This document shows, in pieces, positions 56,610 to 64,000 of a DNA stretch of 64,000 bases (the first letter of the stretch is position 1; every line of letters starts with the position of its first letter). The stretch covers positions 393,501-457,500 of the forward strand of contig NC_019676.1 of assembly GCF_000316625.1 (NCBI RefSeq), written 5' to 3'. The position numbers and the translations under genes are program-made. This DNA comes from Nostoc sp. PCC 7107 (GTDB lineage: Bacteria > Cyanobacteriota > Cyanobacteriia > Cyanobacteriales > Nostocaceae). The notes below the pieces were generated by a model. The model did no database searches, was not told where the DNA came from, and worked only from the letters and a program-made list of their open reading frames with translations.

Positions 56610-57950
56610 ATGCCAAATATCCAAGAAATCGCCAATTACGCCAAGGAAAATGCTGATAAACTTGGCATCAAAAAATTTGACATTTATGGCTCAACCATAG
56701 ATGAAACTAGCGTCCAAGTAGATCAGGGTGAGCCAAAACAAGTTAAAGCCTCAAATCGCTCTGGAGTTACAGTGCGTGTTTGGAATGAGCAAAACACAAT
56801 TGGGATTACTAGCACCACAGATGTAGATCCCAAAGGATTAGAACTAGCGCTAAAAACTGCCTACGATGCTAGTTTCTTTGGCGTTAAAGAAAATGTTCCC
56901 GATTTCAGTCCAGAGGCGACAGTTCCGATTGCTCAAATACCAAAAGATAAAGCGCCTCAAGCCCCAGTTGCGGAACTGATAGAAAAATTACTGGTAGCAG
57001 AAAAAGAATTACTAACTGCTCATCCAGCCATTAAAGGTGTACCTTACAACGGTTTAGCGCAAAGAGATATTGACAGATTTTATCTCAACAGTGATGGTGC
57101 AGTTAGAACCGAATCTCACTCCATCGCCTCAGTTTATCTTTACAGCAAAACTGAAGAAGAAAATAAAAAACCTCGCAGTGGTAATAGTTTTAGAATTAGC
57201 CACAGTGTTGATAATCTTGACATTAATGGCTGTATTAAAGAAGCCGCAGACAAAACTATCAGTCACTTAAACTACGAAAAAGTTAAATCTGGTAAATATT
57301 TAGTTGTGTTTTCTCCAGATGCTTTTTTAAGTTTGTTGGGTGCTTTTTCTAATTTATTTAACGCTCAAAGCATTTTAGATAATCAAAGTTTGTCTACTCC
57401 TGATGATTTAGGCAAAGAAATTGCTGCTCCTTTGCTTTCAGTTTATGATGATGCTCTGCACCCTGCTAATGTTGGTGCGGAAACTTTTGATGGCGAAGGT
57501 ACTCCTACTCGGAAGGTGGCGTTAATTGAAAATGGTGTGTTAACAGGATTTTTACATAGTGCGGGTACAGCTAAAAGAATGAATGCTCAACCCACAGGTA
57601 ACGCGAGTATTGGTGCAAAAGTTAGCGTTAGTCCCAATTTTTATCATGTATTTGCAGCCGCTAACCCTGAGCAAGAATTTAGTTTAGCAACTGCGGAAAA
57701 TGTAATTTTAATTGATGATTTGCAAGCTTTACACGCTGGTGTAAAAGCTTTACAAGGCTCATTTTCTTTACCGTTTGATGGTTGGTTAATCAACAAAGGT
57801 GAGAAGACAAGTATTGAATCAGCTACAGTTGCTGGGGATTTTTTACAAGTTCTCAAGTCAATTGTGTACCTAGAAAAAGAAGTCGAATTAACCCCAGGCG
57901 GTGTTTGTCCGAGAGTATGGGTTGAGGGACTTTCAATTACTGGGGAATAA
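56610..57950 (+). CDS. tldE: TldE/PmbA family protein
   Basis: 446 residues from ATG 56610; the TTG two codons earlier is unlikely. This is the non-catalytic partner of TldD: it has the same U62 fold (LKTAYDASFFGVKENVPDFS, GNSFRISHSVDNL) but no HExxxH. It pairs with the product of the preceding gene in a TldD-TldE protease complex that cuts peptides inside the cell. The end is 100 bases before an IS630-family insertion, which therefore did not damage the gene. Confidence 0.9.
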   Translation: MPNIQEIANYAKENADKLGIKKFDIYGSTIDETSVQVDQGEPKQVKASNRSGVTVRVWNEQNTIGITSTTDVDPKGLELALKTAYDASFFGVKENVPDFSPEATVPIAQIPKDKAPQAPVAELIEKLLVAEKELLTAHPAIKGVPYNGLAQRDIDRFYLNSDGAVRTESHSIASVYLYSKTEEENKKPRSGNSFRISHSVDNLDINGCIKEAADKTISHLNYEKVKSGKYLVVFSPDAFLSLLGAFSNLFNAQSILDNQSLSTPDDLGKEIAAPLLSVYDDALHPANVGAETFDGEGTPTRKVALIENGVLTGFLHSAGTAKRMNAQPTGNASIGAKVSVSPNFYHVFAAANPEQEFSLATAENVILIDDLQALHAGVKALQGSFSLPFDGWLINKGEKTSIESATVAGDFLQVLKSIVYLEKEVELTPGGVCPRVWVEGLSITGE

Positions 57951-58053
57951 TAGATGACAAATTGCTGATTTTTGTCGAGTATAAATCCAGGAAAAAGTAG
58001 GTTGGTGGAGGTGTATGAAAGATATTTAACTGCACCTCTACCCAACACTAATA

Positions 58054-59178
58054 CCAATTTTATATGAAGCTGCATATAATAGAGGGAATAAAGTGGATAA
58101 ATAAAAATAAGCATGAGCCGCCCTTTTAAGATTGAAATTGCAGAAAGCGAAGCAGAATTAAAGAAACGTCTACAAACAGCCAACGTAGGAAACCAGAAAG
58201 AAAAACTGATGATGCTGTGGTGGATAAAAAGCGGACAGGTTCATGAACAGCAAGAAATTGGAAAACGCTTGGCTCTAGATACATCAACTGTCACAAGGTG
58301 GTTACAAAGATATAGAGTCGGTGGACTAGATGAATTATTAGAAATTAAAAAAGCTCCGGGAGCAAAACGAAAAATTGATGAGGTAGCGATCGCGGCACTA
58401 ACAGAGGAGTTAAAAACAGGAAAAGGCTTTAGTAGCTATGGCGCAATAGTGGAGTGGTTAAAAAAAGAACAGGGACTGGAAGTAGAGTATGCAACAGTAT
58501 ATGCGTTAGTTAGATATAAATTAGGAGCAAAGCTCAAAGTACCACGTCCACAAAGCCATAAGCAGGATGAGAAGTTAGTATCTGAGTTTAAAAAAAACTC
58601 GGTATCATTATCGAGAGGCTAGAAAAACATCTAGCACCAGGAAAGTGTATTCATTATCTGTGTCAGGATGAAACCAGGGTGGGATTAAAAACTTTAACGG
58701 GAAAAGTAATTACGGCCGCTGGAGTCAAACCAACTGTAGCAGTGAAATGGGAAAGAGAAAATTTTTGGATTTATGGTGCAATTGAACCATTAACAGGACA
58801 ACATTTTCAGCAAGAATACCCGCATCTCAATGGTGAGTATTTTCAACAGTTTTTAGACTGCTTATCGCAACAATTAGGTTCAGATTATGCAATTTTACAA
58901 ATAGACCAAGCTCCTGCTCATATCAGTAGTGCGATTAATTGGCCTGAAAATATTATTCCCCTGCTGCAACCACCTCATGCTCCTGAGCTTAATCCCATTG
59001 AAAGGCTATGGCAGTTTCTCAAAAAATCTCTCAAGAATGAACTGTTTTCTGACTTGCAAGACTTACGCACTCGCCTACAGCAATTGTTCGAGCAATTAAC
59101 ATCTCAACAGGTGATTTCTATCTCTTCTTATAACTTTATTTTAGAAGCTCTTTTCTATGCAGCTTCATATTAAATTGG
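58054..59178 (+). mobile_element. complete IS630-family insertion sequence
   Basis: 1125 bases with 23-base ends CCAATTTTATATGAAGCTGC-ATA (left) and its inverted counterpart (one mismatch) on the right, flanked by TA on both sides (58052-58053 and 59179-59180), the IS630/Tc1 target duplication. The single mismatch and clean TA suggest a recent insertion. Contains a two-frame transposase. Confidence 0.93.
58113..59173 (+). CDS. IS630-family transposase, expressed by -1 frameshift
   Basis: ORF A (58113-58622, 169 residues) carries the DNA-binding part, with winged/HTH pieces EQQEIGKRLALDTSTVTRWL. At TTTAAAAAAAAC near 58590 a -1 slip continues in the next frame as FKKKLGIIIERLEKHLAPGK through to 59173. 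The catalytic DDE residues appear only in that frame: D in CQDETRVG, D in LQIDQAPAH, E in LNPIERLWQFL. The run of eight A is a good slippery site and agrees with the family's known frameshifting. The fused protein is about 350 residues, normal for IS630. Confidence 0.88.
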
Positions 59179-59247
59179 TATAAGATTATGAAATTTTTAG
59201 ATCAGATTTCATAATATAAAACAATTGTTGCTTTAATTTAATATTGC

Positions 59248-59775
59248 CTAAACCTGCAATGATTTCAGCCATTTATTAACAAGGGTATTGGCAGTTTTCA
59301 TTGCTGTATTGAAGTTTTGCTTTAACTGATGTTGACGATGCCATTTTTGAAAAGCGATTTCATAGGCTTCACCCTTAGCGTAAAAGTTATTCCAAAAGTC
59401 TAGCCCAACAGTCAAGCCCCAAAATAGGCAAATACCTAGTGACCAATGAATACTAGGAACAATCAGAAAAAAATTAACTAATATTAAAAAACTATTGACA
59501 ATAACAAAATTACCCAAACGTTTTTTAAACTTTGAGAGACGGTAAGTATCGAAAGCCTGACGTTGTTGAATTTCGCTTTGTTGCGATCGCCAGTCTGTTT
59601 CAGCTAATTGTAAAGACTCTGGTGATATATCTAACTCACCAGCGATTTCTAATAATAATTCATAAGAAAATTCTTTATCTTGGTCATCAGCTTGACGGGC
59701 GATCGCCAATTGAAGAATGCGTTGGACATCTTCTTGACTATAAGAACGGTGATTATTAGGTTCAAATGCCGCCAT
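59248..59775 (-). CDS. 2TM domain protein
   Basis: 175 residues. The N-terminal 55 residues are soluble and resemble a small helical DNA/RNA- or SHOCT-like region (YSQEDVQRILQLAIARQADD; LDISPESLQLAETDWRSQQS). Next comes the 2TM domain: RLSKFKKRLGNFVIVNSFLI then two membrane helices and a soluble end rich in W/N/K. The N-terminal half suggests signalling or regulation, the C-terminal half membrane anchoring. Function unknown. Single gene transcribed towards the IS630 element. Confidence 0.75.
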   Translation of the reverse strand: MAAFEPNNHRSYSQEDVQRILQLAIARQADDQDKEFSYELLLEIAGELDISPESLQLAETDWRSQQSEIQQRQAFDTYRLSKFKKRLGNFVIVNSFLILVNFFLIVPSIHWSLGICLFWGLTVGLDFWNNFYAKGEAYEIAFQKWHRQHQLKQNFNTAMKTANTLVNKWLKSLQV

Positions 59776-59896
59776 AGTTACTATCTCTGATTTACTATTG
59801 ATAAAAATAAATCGCCCGTTCTACTAACAAGCACTAATTCTACATTAACAAATCCAGAAACTGGTGGAAGTCATTTAACAAACATTATTTGGAAAA

Positions 59897-60697
59897 CTAA
59901 CTCTGTGGTAGCCTAAAGGCGTAAATATCTTGAATAACTTGTACCCAACCATCAGAAAGAGATTCCAGGATGCGATCGCCTTTTTCTTTGCTGGCGGTTG
60001 TCGCATCACCAATCACCCCACTTTTACTAATATCGCGTGTCGTCCAAGATACTGGTAATTGTCCTTCCCAACTAATTAAAGTACTTTCTGGCTGTTCTGG
60101 CGGATATTCAGCAACAGCTTTTTTGAGTTTCACCTGTTCTGGTAAAATTGCCAACATAATGCTAGTTTCAGCGTCTCCAGCGTGCATACCAAGTTTGGCT
60201 TCTTTAGGAGTCAGCAATTCTTTGGTAATATTGGGCGCGCGCCAAGTAAACAGCGGAAATACTAAAAAGTCATCATATTTAACGTGTAAATCTCGCGCCG
60301 CCATTTGCATAATTTGCGGTTGTCCGCCGTGGGAGTTCATCAAGACAAGTTTTCTAAACCCAGCCCGATAAATACTTTCTCCCACTTCCATAATTATGGC
60401 TGTCAGGGTTTCAGAACTGAGGGTAATTGTGCCAGGAAAGTGCCAATGTTCGCTGGATTTACCATAATAGAGAGTGGGCAAAGAGTATGCAGGGATGTTT
60501 GCATCTAGCTTAGTCAGGGCTTTTCCCAAAACACCAACACTAATCGCTGCGTCCACAATTAATGGTAAATGGGGGCCATGTTGTTCAATCGCCCCTATTG
60601 GTTGAATTATTACCACATTTTCTTTATTGGGCATATCTTGGATATCATTCCAAGTCAGGTAGGGAAAAAACCGTTCTGGGGGAATAAAGCTGTGCAT
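59897..60697 (-). CDS. creatininase family amidohydrolase
   Basis: 266 residues. The metal site of the creatininase/MftE-like family is seen: VVIIQPIGAIEQHGPHLPLI (E-Q-H-G-x-H) and ...LMNSHGGQ..., KLGMHAGDAETSIMLAI, with a later acidic residue. Family members act on cyclic amides or in cofactor synthesis; substrate here unknown. In cyanobacteria this family is common and of unclear role; no creatine pathway is expected. Monocistronic, with its start ATG at 60697. Confidence 0.88.
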   Translation of the reverse strand: MHSFIPPERFFPYLTWNDIQDMPNKENVVIIQPIGAIEQHGPHLPLIVDAAISVGVLGKALTKLDANIPAYSLPTLYYGKSSEHWHFPGTITLSSETLTAIIMEVGESIYRAGFRKLVLMNSHGGQPQIMQMAARDLHVKYDDFLVFPLFTWRAPNITKELLTPKEAKLGMHAGDAETSIMLAILPEQVKLKKAVAEYPPEQPESTLISWEGQLPVSWTTRDISKSGVIGDATTASKEKGDRILESLSDGWVQVIQDIYAFRLPQS

Positions 60698-60875
60698 TTT
60701 ATAGCAAAGTGCTGAGTGCCAGTGTTTTCAAAGCTTTGAGTAATCAATCATCTCCTAAACTGGCTTGATGATTGCTAAAATTTTGAGTCTTGTGAAGACT
60801 CTCTTATACATCAGGATATTACCAGAAGTAGAGACGCATAATAGCCAAAGAACAAGTAACAACAAGGAAAATTCA

Positions 60876-61583
60876 ATGGTTGATGAAAATGGTTCAATTC
60901 GCACTTTATCAGTTGATATTGGTGGTAGCGGTGTTAAAGCGATGGTTTTGGATATTACTGGAACTCCCCTCACAGAAAGGGCGAGGGTAGATACACCATC
61001 CCCAGCAAGACCGGAAGTGGTAATTAATGCGATCGCAGTTTTAGCCGCCGCCCAAGGTGATTTTCATCGCGTTTCGGTGGGTTTTCCTGGTGTGGTGCGC
61101 TGTGGAGTCACAGAAACAGCGGTAAATTTACATTCTGATTGGGTTGGCTTTGACTTAGCCACAGTATTGTCTCAACGTTTAAATAAGCCAGTACGGGTAA
61201 TTAATGATGCAGATATGCAAGGCTTAGGTGCGATCGCTGGTAAAGGTGTAGAGTTAGTCGTTACCTTGGGGACTGGCTTTGGTTCAGCTTTATTTGTTGA
61301 TGGTAAACTTGTGCCAAATATGGAAATGGGACACCATCAGTTCCGCAAAAAACAGACTTACGAAGAACAATTAGGACGTGCAGCTTTACAAAAGTATGGC
61401 GAGAAAAAATGGAACAGACGCTTAGAAAAAGCGATCATCTCTTTACAGCATTTATTTAATTATGATTATCTTTATATCGGTGGTGGTGAAGCTGTGAAAA
61501 TTAATTTACAACTACCACTTAATGTCAAACTTGTTCCTAATGTGACAGGTTTGTTAGGTGGAATTGCTTTGTGGCGCGATTAG
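60876..61583 (+). CDS. ppgK: polyphosphate glucokinase (ROK-like, PpgK type)
   Basis: 235 residues from ATG 60876 (MVDENGSIRTLSVDIGGSGV), preceded by AAGGAAAATTC; a longer in-frame start at 60765 is not supported. Family motifs: SVDIGGSGVKAMVLD binds phosphate, INDADMQGLGAIAG holds the catalytic aspartate, and VVTLGTGFGSALFVDGK. It phosphorylates glucose using polyphosphate; in Nostoc the homologues are strictly polyphosphate-dependent, to my knowledge. Cytoplasmic. Monocistronic, ending at a bidirectional hairpin. Confidence 0.85.
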   Translation: MVDENGSIRTLSVDIGGSGVKAMVLDITGTPLTERARVDTPSPARPEVVINAIAVLAAAQGDFHRVSVGFPGVVRCGVTETAVNLHSDWVGFDLATVLSQRLNKPVRVINDADMQGLGAIAGKGVELVVTLGTGFGSALFVDGKLVPNMEMGHHQFRKKQTYEEQLGRAALQKYGEKKWNRRLEKAIISLQHLFNYDYLYIGGGEAVKINLQLPLNVKLVPNVTGLLGGIALWRD

Positions 61584-61602
61584 GAATTTGATGAAGTCTG
61601 AA

Positions 61603-61645
61603 ATTAATTAGTGTAGTGAGGGATTCATACTCACCACTAATTAAT
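61603..61645. terminator. bidirectional hairpin terminator
   Basis: ATTAATTAGTG-TA-GTGAG and CTCAC-CACTAATTAAT pair over 16 bases with a two-base bulge and a short loop. It lies between convergent ppgK and amidase genes and is followed by ATTTT. Good terminator on either strand. Confidence 0.65.
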
Positions 61646-61676
61646 ATTTTACTCCTGACTTCTACCTTCTATTACA

Positions 61677-62534
61677 TTACCCCTGCGCTCGATAAACTGG
61701 GCTGATTTGACGATAGGTATTAAGTAAAGTCAGGAATTGATCAAAATCAAAACTTACTGGGTCAATTTTTTGACCAGAACGATCAACTTGTTGATGGGTA
61801 GTGATGCGGTCTTCGGGAATTTGACTTTGAGCAATTAACCAAGCTAGAGAATGATATTGTTCTTGAGTATAGCCGCTATGAGCTTTAATATAATTATCAC
61901 CGCGTCCATCGGGTGGTGTTTCTAAAGAAACATGATAGGCAAAATTATTTACAGATGGTGATAAGTTAGGATTAGTTTGGACAGTTTCAACGCCATTAAA
62001 GCTTTCAAATACTGAGTTAGCCGCCCCAAAAGCTCGCTTTTCTGGTGGTACTAAATAAACAACTGTGCCATCTAGTTTAATTAATGTATGATAACTGGCT
62101 TGGACACTTTCATCTTCATGAGGTGTCTGAAAAAAATTAATTGCACTATCGGCAGAATAACCAGTTTCATGTATGACAATAATTGGTTGATTGGTGAGTT
62201 TTACACCATTAACATCTTGAGTATAGCGATCGCCATAATTACTTGGATCTACCGCAGCGATTTGATATCTGGGTTGATATTGAGCAAAAGCCTCTGTAGT
62301 TCTATATCTGCCAACATTTTGTCTGGTAGTAACTGAAGATTTAGTAGGTTGATTTTTAGAGGATTGCAATTGTGTTTGGGGATATTCACTCCAATTGGTA
62401 GTAATCTCTTGATTTGATGACGTGATGGGATGCGTTTTTAATTGGTTAATTTTGCCAATCAAGAGTGCCACACTCAAAGCGGTGAACATTAAAGAAATTA
62501 ATAGCACCCTGGTTGCCCAGTCTCTAAAACTCAT
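61677..62534 (-). CDS. N-acetylmuramoyl-L-alanine amidase (AmpD/PGRP-like)
   Basis: 285 residues. An N-terminal membrane anchor (about 9-30) and a Ser/Thr/Gln-rich linker precede an Amidase_2 domain (about 95-275). Zinc ligands are H in IIVIHETGYSADSAINFFQT, H in NNFAYHVSLE and D in SGQKIDPVSFDFDQF. The enzyme splits the amide bond between muramic acid and the stem peptide in the periplasm. In filamentous cyanobacteria amidases of the AmiC class shape septal nanopores; this Amidase_2 type is more likely involved in turnover or recycling. Monocistronic. Confidence 0.88.
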   Translation of the reverse strand: MSFRDWATRVLLISLMFTALSVALLIGKINQLKTHPITSSNQEITTNWSEYPQTQLQSSKNQPTKSSVTTRQNVGRYRTTEAFAQYQPRYQIAAVDPSNYGDRYTQDVNGVKLTNQPIIVIHETGYSADSAINFFQTPHEDESVQASYHTLIKLDGTVVYLVPPEKRAFGAANSVFESFNGVETVQTNPNLSPSVNNFAYHVSLETPPDGRGDNYIKAHSGYTQEQYHSLAWLIAQSQIPEDRITTHQQVDRSGQKIDPVSFDFDQFLTLLNTYRQISPVYRAQG

Positions 62535-62739
62535 GTTTGCAGATTTCAGAATACAGCTAAAAATAATCTTAATCGAAACGAGAGTTTAACTCCTGCCTTC
62601 TTTAATTAACCTTTTGCTAGACATTTCTTAACCTAGCTGGGATAGCGTGAAGCACTGAATCCAACATTAATTTAATTGCGATCGCCTAAGCTGTAAAGTG
62701 CATCTTTGCAGTTTATATTGTCTTGCCAAATTTGCGTAG

Positions 62740-62770
62740 ACGCGAAGCGGCTTGCCAGGGGCATCGCCTT
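62740..62770. repeat. dispersed repeat (GTAGACGCGAAGCGGCTTGCC)
   Basis: GCGTAGACGCGAAGCGGCTT followed by GCC is a Nostoc-type dispersed repeat just upstream of the phytase-family gene start. Confidence 0.55.
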
Positions 62771-62801
62771 CTCCTATCCTGATTTATCCATACCCAAAAA
62801 T

Positions 62802-64000
62802 ATGCAAGCTGGTACAACTATCACCAACGTCGGATTTTTAGGACAGCAAATTTTTGCGACGGGCTTTATTCCCTCTGGTGTAGCGGGAATCGTCAATGGT
62901 ACACCTACTCAAGTGGGTGGTTTGTCTGGTCTTGCTTATGATGCTGCTAATAACCGTTATTATGCCATCTCGGACGATCGCTCTCAAATCGGCCCCGCCC
63001 GCTTTTATACTTTCACTGGGAATCCTGCTAATAATAATGTGACGTTTACAAATGTCACTCCTCTACGAGATAGCAATGGAAACTTGTTTGCGGCGTTGAG
63101 TTTAGACCCAGAAGATATTGTCTTAACTAACAACGGTACAGTTTTCATTTCTTCCGAAGGAGAAGTAAATCCTGGTGCTGGTCGGGTGACAAATCCCTTT
63201 GTGAGAGAGTTTTCTCTCAGCACAGGCCAAGAAGTGCGTTCTTTGACTATCCCGACAAAATTCTTACCAGTAATCACAGCAGGTAATACTCAAACCTCTG
63301 GTGTGCGGAATAACTTAGCTTTAGAAAGTCTTACCATCACCCCAGACCAAACAACTTTATTCACCGCCACAGAAAACGCCTTATTCCAAGATGGGGCAGT
63401 GGCTTCTGTTACATCTGGTACACCTTCGCGGATTCTGCAATACAACTTAGCTACCGGACAGCCAGAAAGAGAATATCTGTATGTAACTGACCCAGTAGCA
63501 GAAACACCTGTACCGGAAACTGCATTTAGCACTAACGGCTTAGTAGATTTACTGGCTATTGATAATCGCGGGACAATACTAGCTGTAGAACGTTCGTTTT
63601 CTACAGGAATTTCTGGTACAGGTAATACAATCAAAATTTACGAAATCTCTCTCCAAGGTGCAACTGATATCAGCAGTATTGACTCACTCAATAGTTTAAC
63701 TGCGGAACAATTAGCTGCAATTCAACCAGCCCAAAAACGCTTGGTTTTAAATTTGAATGATTTGGATTTACCAACAGGGTTAGATAACGTTGAAGGGATA
63801 GAATTTGGCCCTACTTTACCAGATGGTCGCCAATCAATTGTTTTAGTTAGTGACAACAACTTCAGCCCTACCCAATTCACCCAAATTCTCACCTTGGGTG
63901 CAGATTTAATTCCCACTGTTACGCCGACTGTTGAAACCAGCCCTGCTTTATTGGATGATGATATCCAAAATGCCGATGCAGATGACCCAGCAATTTATGT
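62802..64000 (+). CDS. esterase-like phytase family protein (5' part)
   Basis: Open from ATG 62802 to the window end: 399 complete codons visible. VGGLSGLAYDAANNRYYAIS, then DDRS, SLDPEDIVLTNNGTVFISSE and LDNVEGIEFGPTLPDG match the 'esterase-like activity of phytase' (phytase-like) beta-propeller domain. After a Pro/Thr-rich linker near residue 370, the final residues DDIQNADADDPAIYV look like the start of a 3-phytase propeller, so a two-domain phytase is likely. No N-terminal signal peptide is visible. It would release phosphate from phytate or similar; the C-terminal part lies outside. Confidence 0.8.
   Translation, partial: MQAGTTITNVGFLGQQIFATGFIPSGVAGIVNGTPTQVGGLSGLAYDAANNRYYAISDDRSQIGPARFYTFTGNPANNNVTFTNVTPLRDSNGNLFAALSLDPEDIVLTNNGTVFISSEGEVNPGAGRVTNPFVREFSLSTGQEVRSLTIPTKFLPVITAGNTQTSGVRNNLALESLTITPDQTTLFTATENALFQDGAVASVTSGTPSRILQYNLATGQPEREYLYVTDPVAETPVPETAFSTNGLVDLLAIDNRGTILAVERSFSTGISGTGNTIKIYEISLQGATDISSIDSLNSLTAEQLAAIQPAQKRLVLNLNDLDLPTGLDNVEGIEFGPTLPDGRQSIVLVSDNNFSPTQFTQILTLGADLIPTVTPTVETSPALLDDDIQNADADDPAIY

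Overview
The window looks like chromosomal DNA of a filamentous, heterocyst-type cyanobacterium (order Nostocales, Nostoc/Anabaena-like). Evidence: a full-length Mg-chelatase H subunit (ChlH), a cyanobacterial-type glutamate-cysteine ligase, a polyphosphate-glucokinase-like gene, remnants of the xisH/xisI family, many HIP1 octamers (GCGATCGC), short tandem heptamer repeats and several Nostoc-style dispersed palindromes. This is inference from gene content; no 16S rRNA is present.

Layout. 1-9050: housekeeping genes: the end of a HIT protein, a 2OG-Fe(II) oxygenase, a lipoprotein, a membrane/coiled-coil protein, sufE, a CAU tRNA, a LysM-M23 cell-wall protein, trmL and gshA. 10271-14858: two overlapping DUF2231 membrane-protein genes followed by coxB-coxA-coxC. 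The CoxB CuA site is destroyed and CoxA carries an A2-type YSHPxVY motif, so this is best read as a quinol-type alternative oxidase (ARTO/Cox3). 15118-21384: a CPA2 antiporter with two Usp domains, and a convergent 1366-residue protein joining a coiled coil and a long acidic linker to an Hsp70-type ATPase domain. 22403-25095: a Crp/Fnr regulator, a DUF2232 membrane protein and cobT. 25275-32978: photolyase, a monooxygenase-like ABM protein, a CBS-PAS-PAS hybrid histidine kinase, a CYTH protein, a CDF transporter lacking its C-terminal domain, and a DUF3011 secreted protein with NDRYDR repeats.

33410-42868: a class-V aminotransferase-like / amidohydrolase pair, a six-copy 21-bp tandem array, a TPR-CHAT protease-like protein, a Uma2 protein, dapB, a membrane protein, cobH and a TPM protein. 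43300-46700 is a decayed accessory stretch: a VapBC-like pair, a HicB-like pseudogene with an internal stop, an unrecognised gene split by an IS5-family element, and truncated xisI with the tail of xisH. 46684-53852: a second Uma2 gene, chlH, a DUF2281 antitoxin-like gene, a PD-(D/E)XK-like protein, and an Rpn-like nuclease with a duplicated 3' end. 54097-64000: mazG, the tldD-tldE pair, a complete IS630-family element flanked by TA, a 2TM protein, a creatininase-family enzyme, polyphosphate glucokinase, an AmpD-like amidase and the start of a phytase-family protein that runs off the window.

The genes mostly stand alone or in short pairs. Clear functional units are the DUF2231-oxidase cluster, Crp-DUF2232-cobT, the aminotransferase/amidohydrolase pair, tldD/tldE and the vapBC-like pair. 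No CRISPR array, rRNA or prophage was seen. The items most worth following up are the oxidase cluster with its DUF2231 partners, the Hsp70-like fusion, the TPR-CHAT protein with its upstream 21-bp array, and the CDF transporter preceded by a Fur/Zur-like palindrome.
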